Part shown: positions 25,554-35,092 of the stretch, piece by piece | Layout: every line of letters begins with the position of its first letter | How positions within the stretch are numbered: position 1 is the first letter of the stretch | Assembly (NCBI RefSeq): GCF_000017805.1 | Contig: NC_009767.1 | Location: 3,038,001 to 3,102,000, forward strand | Source of the DNA: Roseiflexus castenholzii DSM 13941 | GTDB taxonomy: Bacteria > Chloroflexota > Chloroflexia > Chloroflexales > Roseiflexaceae | Length of the DNA: 64,000 bases | Direction of reading: 5' to 3' | Notes under the pieces: model-generated | Database searches by the model: none | Told to the model about the DNA's origin: nothing | What the model saw: the letters and a program-made list of their open reading frames with translations, nothing else | Program-made: the position numbers and the translations under genes

Positions 25554-28370
25554 ATGTCGCATACGCCACACAACCGGCGCCACGAAAGCGAGCGCCTCTC
25601 AGCAACGATCCGGTTTCTTGGCAACCTGTTGGGCGACGTCATTCGTGAACAGGCGGGTGAAGCAGCATTCCAACTGGTAGAGCGCCTGCGGACCCTGGGA
25701 AAGGAGTTGCGGAACGGCGCTCCGGATCGCGCCGATGCCGAACTGCGGATGATGGCCGCTCGAATGACCGTCGCCGACATCCAGATCGTCATCAAGGCAT
25801 TCAACGCCTACTTTTTGCTCGTGAACCTTGCCGAACAGATGCAGCGCGTCTGGGTTTTGCGCGATCGTGAGCGAAAATACCCCGACACACCGCGTCCCGA
25901 GTCGATCGCGGCCGCGATTGCCGAACTGCATGCCTGCGGCATCCCTGCGACGACGATTCAGGAGTGGCTGGATACCGCCTGTATCCAGCCGGTCTTCACT
26001 GCGCACCCAACCGAAGCGCGCCGTCGCACGGCGCTCGAGAAAGTGCGTCGGCTTGCGACGTTGCTCGACGAGCGAACCGGCGATCTGCATGGTTTCGTGC
26101 GTGAAGAAAACACAATGCGCATTCGCGAGGAGATCGTTTCCTTATGGCAAACTGATGAGGTGCGGGTTGTCAAACCAACGGTGATCGACGAGGTCAAGAA
26201 CGGTATGTTCTACTTCGAGAGCGGATTGTTCGACCTGATCCCGCGCCTCTACCGTGAACTGGAATACGCCCTCCGTACCACGTATCCAACCCACGAGTGG
26301 CGCGTGCCGCCGCTGCTGCGCTATGGCGCATGGATGGGAGGCGACCGCGATGGCAATCCGAATGTCACGCATACGGTCACGATTCAGGCAGTTCGCATGA
26401 TGCGCGCCGCCGCTATTGAACGGCATATTGCCGCTGTCGAAGAACTCAGCCATCGCCTCGGTCAGTCCGTGCGACAGGCGCCGGTCAGCGACGAGTTGCG
26501 CGAGTCGCTCGCGCATGATGCGTCGCTCTTTCCTGAAGTCGCCGATATGCTGGCGCGACGCAACCCGTATGAACTCTACCGCCAGAAGTGCACCTATATC
26601 CGCGAGAAACTGATCCGCACCCTCGACTATGCCCGTACCGCATCGCTCGACTGGGGACGATCCGACTCACCGCCGAAGGGCGCCTATTTCAGCCGCACTG
26701 ATCTGCTCGATGATCTGCACGTGATGGAGCGCAGTTTGTTGAGCAATAATGCCGCCATCGTCGCCAATGGCGCGCTGCGCGATCTGATACGCCAGGCGGA
26801 GGTCTTTGGACTTCACACGGCGACGCTCGATATTCGCCAACACAGTGAGCGTCACACCGCCGCGCTCGCCGAAGTGTTGGCGGCGGCCGGCGTCTGCGCC
26901 GACTATACTGCGCTCAATGAAATCGAACGGATCGAATTGTTGTCGCGCGAAATCGAAAACCCGCGTCCACTCATCCCAACCCGTCTCGACTACTCCCCTG
27001 ATACCGTCGAGGTGATCGCCACATTCCGCGCCGTCGCTTCAATTCTCGAACGTCTCAGTCCCGAAGCCGTCGAGACCTGCATTGTCAGTATGACGCGCGG
27101 TGCAAGCGACCTGCTGGCGCCGCTTCTTCTGGCAAAGGAGGCGGGGTTATTCCGTCCGTTCCGTTTCAGTCGGCTGAGCATGGCGCCGCTCTTCGAGACC
27201 GGCGCCGACCTCGCATGTTGCGACGAGGTGCTCGAGGCGTGTATGCGGTTGCCGATCTACCGCAATCACCTGGCGCTGCGCGGTTTCGTCCAGGAAGTGA
27301 TGATCGGTTATTCCGACAGCAACAAAGATGTCGGTTATGCTGCGGCCAACTGGGCGATCTACCAGGCGCAGCGCAAACTGCGTGACTTTGGACGACGCCA
27401 TGGCATTCAGATGCGCCTGTTTCATGGGCGTGGCGGCGCCATCGGGCGCGGCGGCGGACCGGCGAACCATGCCATTCTGGCGCAGCCTCCCGGCAGCATC
27501 GGCAACCAGATCAAAATCACCGAGCAGGGCGAAGTGATCGCCGATCGGTATGGATTGCCGCTGCTGGCGCACCGGCATATCGAGCAGGTTATCAATGCCG
27601 TATTGCGCGCCGGTCTGCTCCAGCGCGATGATCCTCCCGACGAGTGGACGCAGGCGCTCGAACGATTGGCTGCGCTTTCGCAACGCCACTACCGCGCGCT
27701 GGTCTATGAGCGCTCCGATTTTGTGCCCTACTTTCGCAATGTGACGCCAATTGCTGAAATCAGTCGGCTGAATATCGGTAGTCGTCCTGCGAGCCGCCGG
27801 AATACCGAACGGATCGAAGACTTGCGCGCCATTCCGTGGGTGTTCAGCTGGATGCAAAGCCGGCATACTCTGCCGGGGTGGTATGGTCTGGGGTTTGCCC
27901 TCGAAACATTTGTATACGCAGGAGAACAGAGTGACGCATCGGGGTCCGCCATCGACCGCCTGGCGCTTCTCCAGGAGATGTACGCCCGTTGGTCCTTTTT
28001 CCGCGTCATGATCGACAATGCCCAGATGATTCTGGGCAAAGCCGATCTTCACATCGCATCGCGCTATGCGGAACTTGCGCCCGATCAGAATGCCGCAGCC
28101 GCCATCTTTGCCGCCATCCGCGAGGAGTACCAACGCGCCAGCCGGATGATCCGCCAGGTTGCGCGGATCGAACGCCTGCTCGATAATGCCCCTGTGCTGC
28201 AACATTCAATCCAGCGCCGCAATCCGTATATCGATCCGATGAGTTACCTTCAGATCGAACTCTTGCGTCGCCTGCGCGCCGCGCCCGACGGACCGGATCA
28301 CGCTGCCATCGAAGATGCTATCCTGCTGAGCATCAGCGGTCTGGCGGCAGGACTGATGAATACCGGTTAG
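25554..28370 (+). CDS. ppc: Phosphoenolpyruvate carboxylase
   Basis: This 938-residue enzyme adds bicarbonate to PEP to give oxaloacetate. All PEPC signatures are present: VFTAHPTEARRRT with catalytic His151, GGDRDGNPNVT, GYSDSNKDVGY, FHGRGGAIGRGGGP and the family C-terminal ending GLMNTG. In Chloroflexales the enzyme feeds anaplerosis and connects to the 3-hydroxypropionate bi-cycle. ATG 25554 (MSHTPHNRR) was chosen; the frame is open upstream to 25494 through low-complexity sequence (GAACTGAGAACC-like repeats on the complement, about 25505-25535). It is monocistronic and convergent with the next gene. Confidence 0.97.
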   Translation: MSHTPHNRRHESERLSATIRFLGNLLGDVIREQAGEAAFQLVERLRTLGKELRNGAPDRADAELRMMAARMTVADIQIVIKAFNAYFLLVNLAEQMQRVWVLRDRERKYPDTPRPESIAAAIAELHACGIPATTIQEWLDTACIQPVFTAHPTEARRRTALEKVRRLATLLDERTGDLHGFVREENTMRIREEIVSLWQTDEVRVVKPTVIDEVKNGMFYFESGLFDLIPRLYRELEYALRTTYPTHEWRVPPLLRYGAWMGGDRDGNPNVTHTVTIQAVRMMRAAAIERHIAAVEELSHRLGQSVRQAPVSDELRESLAHDASLFPEVADMLARRNPYELYRQKCTYIREKLIRTLDYARTASLDWGRSDSPPKGAYFSRTDLLDDLHVMERSLLSNNAAIVANGALRDLIRQAEVFGLHTATLDIRQHSERHTAALAEVLAAAGVCADYTALNEIERIELLSREIENPRPLIPTRLDYSPDTVEVIATFRAVASILERLSPEAVETCIVSMTRGASDLLAPLLLAKEAGLFRPFRFSRLSMAPLFETGADLACCDEVLEACMRLPIYRNHLALRGFVQEVMIGYSDSNKDVGYAAANWAIYQAQRKLRDFGRRHGIQMRLFHGRGGAIGRGGGPANHAILAQPPGSIGNQIKITEQGEVIADRYGLPLLAHRHIEQVINAVLRAGLLQRDDPPDEWTQALERLAALSQRHYRALVYERSDFVPYFRNVTPIAEISRLNIGSRPASRRNTERIEDLRAIPWVFSWMQSRHTLPGWYGLGFALETFVYAGEQSDASGSAIDRLALLQEMYARWSFFRVMIDNAQMILGKADLHIASRYAELAPDQNAAAAIFAAIREEYQRASRMIRQVARIERLLDNAPVLQHSIQRRNPYIDPMSYLQIELLRRLRAAPDGPDHAAIEDAILLSISGLAAGLMNTG

Positions 28371-28378
28371 CGCCCGGA

Positions 28379-29011
28379 TCACCAGACGATGATCGGCAGA
28401 TCATTGGCGATGCTTACATCGGCGGCTTCACGCAGCACACTCAGGCAACGGCGAACCGGGTGTTCCGGCTTCACACCGGCCTGATCCAGCATTCCTTCAA
28501 GATCGACCAGTTCGCGTTGCAGCCCAATGGAGGAGCCGAAACTGACCACCGACTCCTCGATCGGTTCATTGTCGTCCGCCGGTTCTTCCTCGATCCAGAT
28601 CGGCTCTGGGAAATCAACCGGCAGGTAATAGCCGCCTTCACCCTGATGCTTGATCAAGTGCGGAAAGCGGGTTGTTTGTTGATCTTCCCAAATCGCTGCC
28701 AGCAGTGCGTCTGGTTCTTCATCGAATTCAAAATCCGGCGCCAGCAATGGCGTGATATCTCGACCGTTTTCCAGATATGCTGCGATAAGGCGCAGCAGAA
28801 AGAGATCGTGATAGCGCTCAATGCCGCCTTCCCAGATTTCAACGCCAGGATTCGCCAGCAGGTCGACGTCCACACCCTCGTCACGCAGCAGATTCTGCAC
28901 ATCGATCAACCACTCACGTTCCGCCTCGTAACTTTCGCGGTCTTCTTCGGGGAGCGTGGTGAACATCGAACCGACGAGGAGATCGAGTTCGGTCATACCA
29001 TTGTCAGGCAT
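28379..29011 (-). CDS. Acidic hypothetical protein
   Basis: This 210-residue protein is soluble and very acidic (EEEPADDNEPIEESVV near residue 150), with no motif I recognise. It has no signal peptide or membrane span. AAGGACACAGAGCT precedes ATG 29011, which I prefer to frames reaching 29311. It is convergent with ppc (8-bp gap). The region 29012-29342 between it and the VanW gene holds promoters only. Confidence 0.65.
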   Translation of the reverse strand: MPDNGMTELDLLVGSMFTTLPEEDRESYEAEREWLIDVQNLLRDEGVDVDLLANPGVEIWEGGIERYHDLFLLRLIAAYLENGRDITPLLAPDFEFDEEPDALLAAIWEDQQTTRFPHLIKHQGEGGYYLPVDFPEPIWIEEEPADDNEPIEESVVSFGSSIGLQRELVDLEGMLDQAGVKPEHPVRRCLSVLREAADVSIANDLPIIVW

Positions 29012-29342
29012 AGCTCTGTGTCCTTCACGACAGGCAAATGGCCAGATCCAGAATGTGTGCAGCAATCGGGGACGCACACCAATGCCGCAGCGCAGACGAC
29101 AACGAACCCCTGATCCTGTCAACGCCTGCTCCGCATCCTGTGTTCTGCGAGTATATTGGGAGTATACCACATCTATCAGTTGCCGATCATTGACAGCACG
29201 CGCCTGTTTGAAGTATAGTGATGCAGCGTCCCTGTGACGGCCTCTGGAGTCGCGTCGCGGGGGCGTGCACATCTCATGTTCCCGGAGCGTCCCTTGCCGG
29301 GCGCCAGACATCCCCGGCAGTATTGTGCTACTGGAGGTTTGC

Positions 29343-31370
29343 GTGTCGGCTGACCAGGTCCATTTCTCGTCAACTGCCGAAGCGGCGGAGCGTCAGGGCT
29401 TTCCGGTTACAACGCATCCGCGCGTGCAGCGACCGCGCCGCCGTGGCGACGGATGGCTGTGGTTGACGCTTGCGGCGCTTATGCTTCTTGTGCTGGCGCT
29501 TGCCGGCGGTGCAGCATATGTCTACCGGTCGTATGAAGGGCGGATCTATCCAAATGTTTCGATCCAGGGCATTGCGGTTGGCGACATGACGCCGGATCAG
29601 GCTGAGGCGGCGCTGCGGGCGCGGTATGCCGCATTCCTTCGTCAACCTCTCATTATCACCTATGGCGACCGTCAGTGGACGCCAACCCTTGACGATCTGG
29701 GGATGACATTCGATTTTCGTGGCGCCGTCGATAGAGCGTACAATGCCGGGCGTGGCAATGGTCTGATCGGTGATGTGCAGGAAATCGCTGCGATCTGGCA
29801 GCACGGTCTTGAGATTCCGCTGCGCGTCTCATATGACGAAATGCGCGCCCAGGCGTATCTGGCGCACCTGGCGCGCGAGATTGAGCGCGCTCCTGCCGAT
29901 GCTCAGGTGCGCCTTGATGGCGAGCAAGTCGCAACTGTCGGTTCGGTTATCGGACGTCAGGTGCTGGTGGATGCAACGCTGTCGCAGGTGTCACAGCAAT
30001 TGCAGTCCCTGGCGCCGGCCACAATTCCGATCCAGACCCGTGAGTTGCCGCCTCGCCTCGATGATGCCGCAGTTGCGGCTGCACGATCGCGGATCGAGAC
30101 GATACTTCAGGGTCCGTTGTCGCTGCGCGTTGGGAAACATGAGTACGAATGGACGGTCGATGAACTGGCGCAGATGATCGTCATCGAGCGCGTTCCTTCG
30201 GGTGAGGGCGACAGGGTTGTTGTAACGCTCGACCGAAGCGCGATTGAGCAGCGCCTTCGCCAAATTGCCGATGAAACGGAAAAACCCGGCACTCGCCCAC
30301 GTGTGGCATGGAACAACGGTGATCTCAAGATCACCAAACCTGGCAAGCCAGGGCTTCGTCTCGATGAAGCGCGCGCCCGCGATATGGTGCTTGCTGCGCT
30401 GACCGGGCGCGACCGAACGCTTGATCTGCCGATGATCCCGACCGATCCGCCGGTGACGGAAGCGAATCTCCACCAACTGGGCATCCGTGAATTAGTGAGT
30501 GTTGGCAAGAGCGATTTCACCGGCTCAGCCGCCTATCGCGTGCATAACATCGGCGTTGGGATGCAATTGCTGAACGGGTTGCTGGTGGCGCCCGGCGAGG
30601 AATTTTCGTTCAATAAGAATATCGGGCAGATCAATGCTGCTAATGGGTTCGTTGAGGGCGCCGCGATCATTCAGAACCGGACGCAACAGGAGTTCGGCGG
30701 CGGTATTTGCCAGGACTCGACGACGCTGTTTCGCGCCGCTTTCTGGGCTGGATTGCCGATCACCGAGCGCTGGGGACATTCGTTCTATATCAGTTGGTAC
30801 GATAAATATGCCCTCGGTCCGCGTGGCAATGGTCCTGGACTTGATGCGACGATCTTTACCGGCGGACCAGACTTGAAGTTTGTGAATGATACCGGTGCGT
30901 GGCTGCTCATTCAGGCATGGTCGGACCCAAAGACCGGTGTGGCGCAGATCGAGTTGTATGGCACAAAGCCCAATCGGACGGTCGATCTCACCCACAAAGT
31001 GTATGATCACACTCCCGCGCCCACGGAGCCGGTTTTTGTTGCGGACCCCAAAGTGCCGCAGGGGACGATCAAACATACCGATAAGGCGCGTGGTGGCATG
31101 ACGATTGATGTGTACCGTCTGGTGATCGAGAATGGTGTGCCGCGCCCGCCTGAGTTGTTTCGCACTCGCTTCCGACCCTGGCCCAACATCTATACCTTGA
31201 ACCCTGCTGACATTGGTCCAGACAGCAAGCCGCTCATTCCGTTTCCGTCCAACGAGCAACCGGCGCAACCTGCGCCGCCGGTCGAGCAACCTACTGAACC
31301 GCCGCCACCGCCAGGGGTTGAGCCGCAACCGGAGCAGAATTCCGGCGAACAACCACCGGCGAATGGATAG
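29343..31370 (+). CDS. VanW family protein with N-terminal membrane anchor and peptidoglycan-binding-like repeats
   Basis: This is a 675-residue protein. After a basic N-terminus a single span (about 40-62, LWLTLAALMLLVLALAGGAAYV) anchors it. Residues about 75-330 hold two copies of the YkuD-associated/putative peptidoglycan-binding domain, seen in VSIQGIAVGDMTPDQAEAAL and LRVGKHEYEWTVDELAQMI. Residues about 400-530 are the VanW core (FSFNKNIGQINAANGFVEGA, QEFGGGICQDSTTLFRAAFW, ERWGHSFYISWYD). The tail is rich in Pro and Gln. Its biochemical role is not known; it is a likely cell-envelope protein. GTG 29343 has CTGGAGGTTTGC upstream. Confidence 0.88.
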   Translation: MSADQVHFSSTAEAAERQGFPVTTHPRVQRPRRRGDGWLWLTLAALMLLVLALAGGAAYVYRSYEGRIYPNVSIQGIAVGDMTPDQAEAALRARYAAFLRQPLIITYGDRQWTPTLDDLGMTFDFRGAVDRAYNAGRGNGLIGDVQEIAAIWQHGLEIPLRVSYDEMRAQAYLAHLAREIERAPADAQVRLDGEQVATVGSVIGRQVLVDATLSQVSQQLQSLAPATIPIQTRELPPRLDDAAVAAARSRIETILQGPLSLRVGKHEYEWTVDELAQMIVIERVPSGEGDRVVVTLDRSAIEQRLRQIADETEKPGTRPRVAWNNGDLKITKPGKPGLRLDEARARDMVLAALTGRDRTLDLPMIPTDPPVTEANLHQLGIRELVSVGKSDFTGSAAYRVHNIGVGMQLLNGLLVAPGEEFSFNKNIGQINAANGFVEGAAIIQNRTQQEFGGGICQDSTTLFRAAFWAGLPITERWGHSFYISWYDKYALGPRGNGPGLDATIFTGGPDLKFVNDTGAWLLIQAWSDPKTGVAQIELYGTKPNRTVDLTHKVYDHTPAPTEPVFVADPKVPQGTIKHTDKARGGMTIDVYRLVIENGVPRPPELFRTRFRPWPNIYTLNPADIGPDSKPLIPFPSNEQPAQPAPPVEQPTEPPPPPGVEPQPEQNSGEQPPANG

Positions 31371-31419
31371 GCGCAATGGCGAGGCGTCTAGTCGGCGATC
31401 ACCGCCCTCTGGCAGCGCA

Positions 31420-31965
31420 TTACCGTGCGGCGCTGTCCATCCGGCGCCGCACCACTGCCCATCCCATGCGCTCAGACGGTGCGCTGACCGCAACGAGTTT
31501 TCCGTCGCGCCAGGCGGCGAGACCGGCGGCGATCAGCCAGGCGGCAGCGGTGTGCGCCCGCCGTCGTGCTGTGCTTTCTGCAAGCGGCGCCAGCCGGCGC
31601 AGCACGCCGGCAATGCCGTTGTAATCGATGCCGCCGCGTTCACGAATGGCGCGTAGAACCGATCGGGTCGGCTCCTGTTCGCGCAACAGACGGCGCAATG
31701 CGGTGCTCTGTGCAGAACGGTCATACTGGGCGAATGCTCGACCATAAGGCGTCAGCGGAACCGTCCCATCCGCCTCTGGCTCACCAACCAGGCCGAGCAC
31801 ACGTGCTGCCTGGGCATAGTACAGTCCCTGCCGCTGCCCCTTGGCGCCAAGGTAGGCGCCGATCGCCTCGTGCGTCGTGTGTCCGCGTATGATCGCCTCC
31901 GGCACTCGCGCCACATGCCACAACACATCTGCCTGGGGAATGTCGCTCGTTGCCAGTGTGTTCAT
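31420..31965 (-). CDS. Winged-helix-like protein, function unknown
   Basis: This is a 181-residue basic protein. Residues about 30-80 (TTHEAIGAYLGAKGQRQGLY, AARVLGLVGEPEADGTVPLT) resemble the winged-helix domain often found beside restriction or AAA proteins, and a second helical half contains GGIDYNGIAGVLRRLAPLAE. Catalytic residues are not evident. The gene is isolated and convergent with VanW. Upstream, 31985-32012 carries GAACTGAGAACC-type tandem repeats. The name is tentative. Confidence 0.55.
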   Translation of the reverse strand: MNTLATSDIPQADVLWHVARVPEAIIRGHTTHEAIGAYLGAKGQRQGLYYAQAARVLGLVGEPEADGTVPLTPYGRAFAQYDRSAQSTALRRLLREQEPTRSVLRAIRERGGIDYNGIAGVLRRLAPLAESTARRRAHTAAAWLIAAGLAAWRDGKLVAVSAPSERMGWAVVRRRMDSAAR

Positions 31966-32204
31966 CTCGTACCTGCATGAAGAGAACTGAGAACCAAGAA
32001 CTGAGAACCAGATCGGGGTTAGGGGTCACAGGTCTGGAACGCCTTCCCACCCTGCAACCTTCCACCTGCAACGTTCAAGGGGTAACGGGCAACGCCCCGC
32101 AATGTTGCGGTGCAACGTCGCCGCCTTCATGCCTTCAACCTTCTTACCTCTTGTATACCACATCGGAACATGTGTGTCAAGATCCAATTGCATGCGACTT
32201 CGAC

Positions 32205-32210
32205 TATAAT
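32205..32210 (+). promoter_or_regulatory. -10 element TATAAT implying a leaderless transcript
   Basis: A perfect TATAAT ends only 6 bp before ATG 32217. Transcription would start at or next to the A of the start codon, giving a leaderless mRNA for the RuvC-fold protein; there is no ribosome-binding site. The -35 region is not convincing. Confidence 0.5.
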
Positions 32211-32216
32211 GGCGTT

Positions 32217-32684
32217 ATGCCCTCATTACTGGCCATCGATCTGGGATTGCGCACCGGCTTCGCGATCTATGGCGGCGATGGCAAACTGCGCCGCTATGGT
32301 TCGCACAATTTTGGCAGCGCTGCTCGCCTCCGTCGCGGCGTCCATGGCGTTCTGTCCGATCTAATGGACCTGGAGTGGGTCTATATCGAAGGGGGCGGAC
32401 ATCTGGCAGATATCTGGATGCGGGAAGCCGGGCGTCTCGGCATTGCCGTTCGCGTCGTCAGCGCCGAAACATGGCGGCGCGCGCTGCTCTACGAACGCGA
32501 GCAACGCAGTGGTGATCAGGCAAAACGTGTCGCCGACACGCTGGCACGGCAGGTGATCGCCTGGTCGGGTGCGCCGCGTCCTACGGCGCTCCGCCACGAC
32601 ACGGCAGAGGCGATCGTGCTCGGTCTGTGGGGCGTGCTGGATGTCGGGTGGCTAGGACGCCTGCCCAATGATCTGCGTCATTAG
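32217..32684 (+). CDS. RuvC-like RNase H-fold nuclease (putative Holliday-junction resolvase family)
   Basis: This 155-residue protein has the RuvC/YqgF fold pattern: AIDLGLRTGFAIYGGDG (catalytic Asp), WVYIEGGGHLADIWM (Glu) and a C-terminal RHDTAEAIVLGLWGV (Asp). This spacing matches RuvC-type nucleases acting on branched DNA. It is shorter than RuvC (about 170) and lacks clear RuvA/B neighbours. It starts without a ribosome-binding site close to TATAAT. It is followed after 12 bp by endonuclease V, pointing to a small DNA-repair operon. Confidence 0.78.
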   Translation: MPSLLAIDLGLRTGFAIYGGDGKLRRYGSHNFGSAARLRRGVHGVLSDLMDLEWVYIEGGGHLADIWMREAGRLGIAVRVVSAETWRRALLYEREQRSGDQAKRVADTLARQVIAWSGAPRPTALRHDTAEAIVLGLWGVLDVGWLGRLPNDLRH

Positions 32685-32696
32685 GAGCGTGCGGGA

Positions 32697-33365
32697 ATGA
32701 AGCCATCCGCCGATCATCCCTGGCCTGTCGATCTCGGTGAGGCGCGTGTGATTCAGGAGCGGATACGCGCGCAGGTGATCACTTGCGATGCCTTCGGACC
32801 AATCCGCACCGTTGCCGGCGTCGATGCCGGGTATAGCGGCGACAGCGCGCTGGCAGCAGTTGTGGTGCTGGCATTTCCGTCGCTTCAGGCGCTCGATTAT
32901 GCGGTTGCGCGCCGGCAGATCAGTTTTCCGTATGTTCCCGGTTACCTGTCGTTTCGTGAAGCGCCTGCCGTGCTCGATGCTCTGGCGAGTCTCCGCATTA
33001 CGCCGGATCTGCTCATGTGCGACGGGCATGGTCTGGCGCATCCCCGGCGCTGCGGCATCGCCTGCCATCTCGGCGTCCTTACCGATCTGCCATCGATCGG
33101 GTGCGCCAAGTCGGTGCTGGTCGGCGCCCACGATCCGCTGCCCGATGTGCGCGGCGCCTGGACGCCGTTGCGGCATGATGATGAGATTGTGGGGGCGGCG
33201 CTTCGCACCCGCCCCGGCGTGCGCCCGGTGTATGTCTCCGTTGGTCACCGCGTCTCGCTGGAGACGGCGATACAGTTCGTGATGGCGTGTGTGACTCGCT
33301 ACCGCCTGCCGGAGACGACCCGCGCCGCTGATGCATTGGCGTCTCAGGGGCGTATTCCTCGCTAA
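32697..33365 (+). CDS. nfi: Endonuclease V (deoxyinosine 3'-endonuclease)
   Basis: This 222-residue enzyme of the Nfi family cuts DNA at the second phosphodiester 3' to deoxyinosine. Motifs: VAGVDAGYS (catalytic Asp), YVPGYLSFREAPAVLDAL (Glu), LMCDGHGLAHPRRCGIACHLG (Asp and His) and IGCAKSVLVG. Length matches the family. GGAGCGTGCGGGA precedes ATG 32697. It is probably cotranscribed with the RuvC-fold gene. Confidence 0.95.
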   Translation: MKPSADHPWPVDLGEARVIQERIRAQVITCDAFGPIRTVAGVDAGYSGDSALAAVVVLAFPSLQALDYAVARRQISFPYVPGYLSFREAPAVLDALASLRITPDLLMCDGHGLAHPRRCGIACHLGVLTDLPSIGCAKSVLVGAHDPLPDVRGAWTPLRHDDEIVGAALRTRPGVRPVYVSVGHRVSLETAIQFVMACVTRYRLPETTRAADALASQGRIPR

Positions 33366-33712
33366 CGAGAATGTCATTACGGGCCATATCGTTCTGTCAT
33401 TCACAGGAGTGATGCGGTGGCTTCGCAGACGGGCTGTGTGACGGCTCGTTTTGCCTTCAGCAGAGCGGTGCTCATCATCTTTATCGGGAGTGTCACGCTG
33501 CCGCAGGCTCGGTGGAGCAAACGACGCATCATCGCAAACGTTCTATCAGATGCGCCAGGGTGCTCGAAGGCGCCGCATGCGCTGCGCCATGCCGCTTGCA
33601 CTGCGATGTTGTTTGCCGGGGAAGATCACAGCGTGTTCATCGACAGCCTCTAGCATGCGATACACGAAGGACGAAAGCGTCACTTCCGGGATGGGCATAC
33701 TGCGAGGATACC
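33366..33712. other. 347-bp stretch without a supported gene
   Basis: A GTG-started 78-codon frame (33417-33653) on the plus strand follows AGGAG by ten bases, but its product resembles nothing I know and an antisense frame of similar length overlaps it. I see no repeat family here. It may be decayed coding DNA. Confidence 0.4.
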
Positions 33713-34366
33713 ATGCGCGATCAATGGGAACATGCTTCAGACCATGCCACGCCGGACGAACGGCATGTACTGATTGACCATGTTGACATCCTCGATCCTG
33801 AAGCGACCGCCGAAGAAGTAACCCCCCAGGATCTTCTGGCGCTGCTGGTAGCACACTTCGAGGAATCGCTGATCCGAAAAGAACACGAACTGATTGCGCT
33901 CCGCCGCAGCCTGGAAGATGTGGAACGCAACGCAGCCGAAAGACAGCACGCACTTCAACAGGAACTGGAAACCGCCAACCAGGTCAACCGCATCCTCGAA
34001 CGCGAGAATAAGCGGTTGATGGCTGAGATCGAAGCGCGCCGCGATCACACGGTGCGACAACTCGATCAACAAGAGACCGCCTGGCGCATTCAGGAACTGG
34101 AACGCGAGAATCGTCGCCTGATGGACACGATTGAAGCCCTGCGCCGCCAGACATCCCTCCCTCACTCTTCCGGCGTCGATGTTCCTCCAGAGAGCGTTGC
34201 GCCCCGGCAGGAGTCCGGTTCGGCGGTCTCGTCCTGTTCATCGCTCGATACCGATGACACCCTGCTCGAGACCTTGCTGATGCGCGACCCTACGCCTTTG
34301 TCTTCGGAACCGCCCCGCGCAGTATCGCCAGCGCGTCGTTTTCGTAAACGCGCCGGTGCATTGTAG
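33713..34366 (+). CDS. Coiled-coil protein, function unknown
   Basis: This 217-residue protein has a long predicted coiled coil at about residues 45-150 (many E/L/R heptads, including two similar segments with ENKRLMAEIEAR and ENRRLMDTIEAL), a Ser/Pro-rich linker and a basic C-terminus (PARRFRKRAGAL). No enzyme motif is seen. GCGAGGATACC precedes ATG 33713. Next on the same strand is another small helical protein. Confidence 0.65.
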   Translation: MRDQWEHASDHATPDERHVLIDHVDILDPEATAEEVTPQDLLALLVAHFEESLIRKEHELIALRRSLEDVERNAAERQHALQQELETANQVNRILERENKRLMAEIEARRDHTVRQLDQQETAWRIQELERENRRLMDTIEALRRQTSLPHSSGVDVPPESVAPRQESGSAVSSCSSLDTDDTLLETLLMRDPTPLSSEPPRAVSPARRFRKRAGAL

Positions 34367-34504
34367 TTGGTTCACGATTCGTTTTTACCGGGTTGCAACA
34401 AAGTAGTACTAAGGTCACGTTGTGACTCGCCGGGAACGGGTGCTATGCTACCATTGCGATGTCCTTGTCGGAGGGCATCCGATCAAGGTTCCCCGGAGAC
34501 GCTT

Positions 34505-34876
34505 ATGCAATTCGAGTCGTCGTCCAATGGTCTTCCGTCCTATCTCCAGTCGCTGACCCCAGACCAGATGAGCCTGATTGCCAATGCACTGCTCGATATG
34601 CAGCGCGCGCTCAATCATCAGACGATACTCATCGCGCAACTCCAGGACGAACTGGCAGAAATGCGACGGCACAACGACTGGTACCACACACAGTTCGCGC
34701 AGATGTTTCGGGTTGTGGCGCGCGATGTACGTGAGTTGCGCGCAACGCTGATCTGTTCTCTGCTCGAAGAAGGACCGATTACTGCCGATCATCTGATGAC
34801 TCTGCTGCGTCAGACCCCCAACGACGAACTGGCGGACAGGATCAAATCGGGTTCCTTCGGCAGGCAGGCGAATTAG
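34505..34876 (+). CDS. Small helical protein, function unknown
   Basis: This 123-residue protein is predicted to be alpha-helical (LTPDQMSLIANALLDMQRAL, HQTILIAQLQDELAEMRRHN, VVARDVRELRATLICSLLEEG). It shows no recognisable domain. CCCCGGAGACGCTT precedes ATG 34505. Its 3' end overlaps the convergent gene at 34873 by 4 bp. Confidence 0.65.
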   Translation: MQFESSSNGLPSYLQSLTPDQMSLIANALLDMQRALNHQTILIAQLQDELAEMRRHNDWYHTQFAQMFRVVARDVRELRATLICSLLEEGPITADHLMTLLRQTPNDELADRIKSGSFGRQAN

Positions 34877-35073
34877 GGGTTGGGAGGTTCAGACGGAGTG
34901 TGGGGGGCGCCGGTGCGCTTTGCCTGTGCGGCTTCGCGTTGCTGCCAGAGTTGTTCGACGCGCTGATGCAACCGCAGTAATGCCTCACGCTTTTCGTATG
35001 GCAACTCCGTCCCTGATCGGACCAGACGACGCACAACATTCGCTTTCTCGCGGGGATCGACGTCTTGCGTCAT
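34873..35073 (-). CDS. Small basic hypothetical protein
   Basis: This 66-residue protein has no recognised domain; the central helix YEKREALLRLHQRVEQLWQQ is amphipathic. The start is well supported by GAGAGGAGCGTT before ATG 35073. It follows the DUF192 gene on the same strand by 19 bp and could be cotranscribed with it. Confidence 0.6.
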   Translation of the reverse strand: MTQDVDPREKANVVRRLVRSGTELPYEKREALLRLHQRVEQLWQQREAAQAKRTGAPHTPSEPPNP

Positions 35074-35092
35074 AACGCTCCTCTCTGGATAC

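Noticed and set aside
31420..31965. Restriction-associated regulator
   Set aside because: The winged-helix similarity is weak and there is no restriction or methylase gene nearby, so no function was assigned.
33417..33653. 78-codon gene with GTG start
   Set aside because: Weak ribosome-binding site, no recognisable product and a competing antisense frame; listed only as an unassigned stretch.
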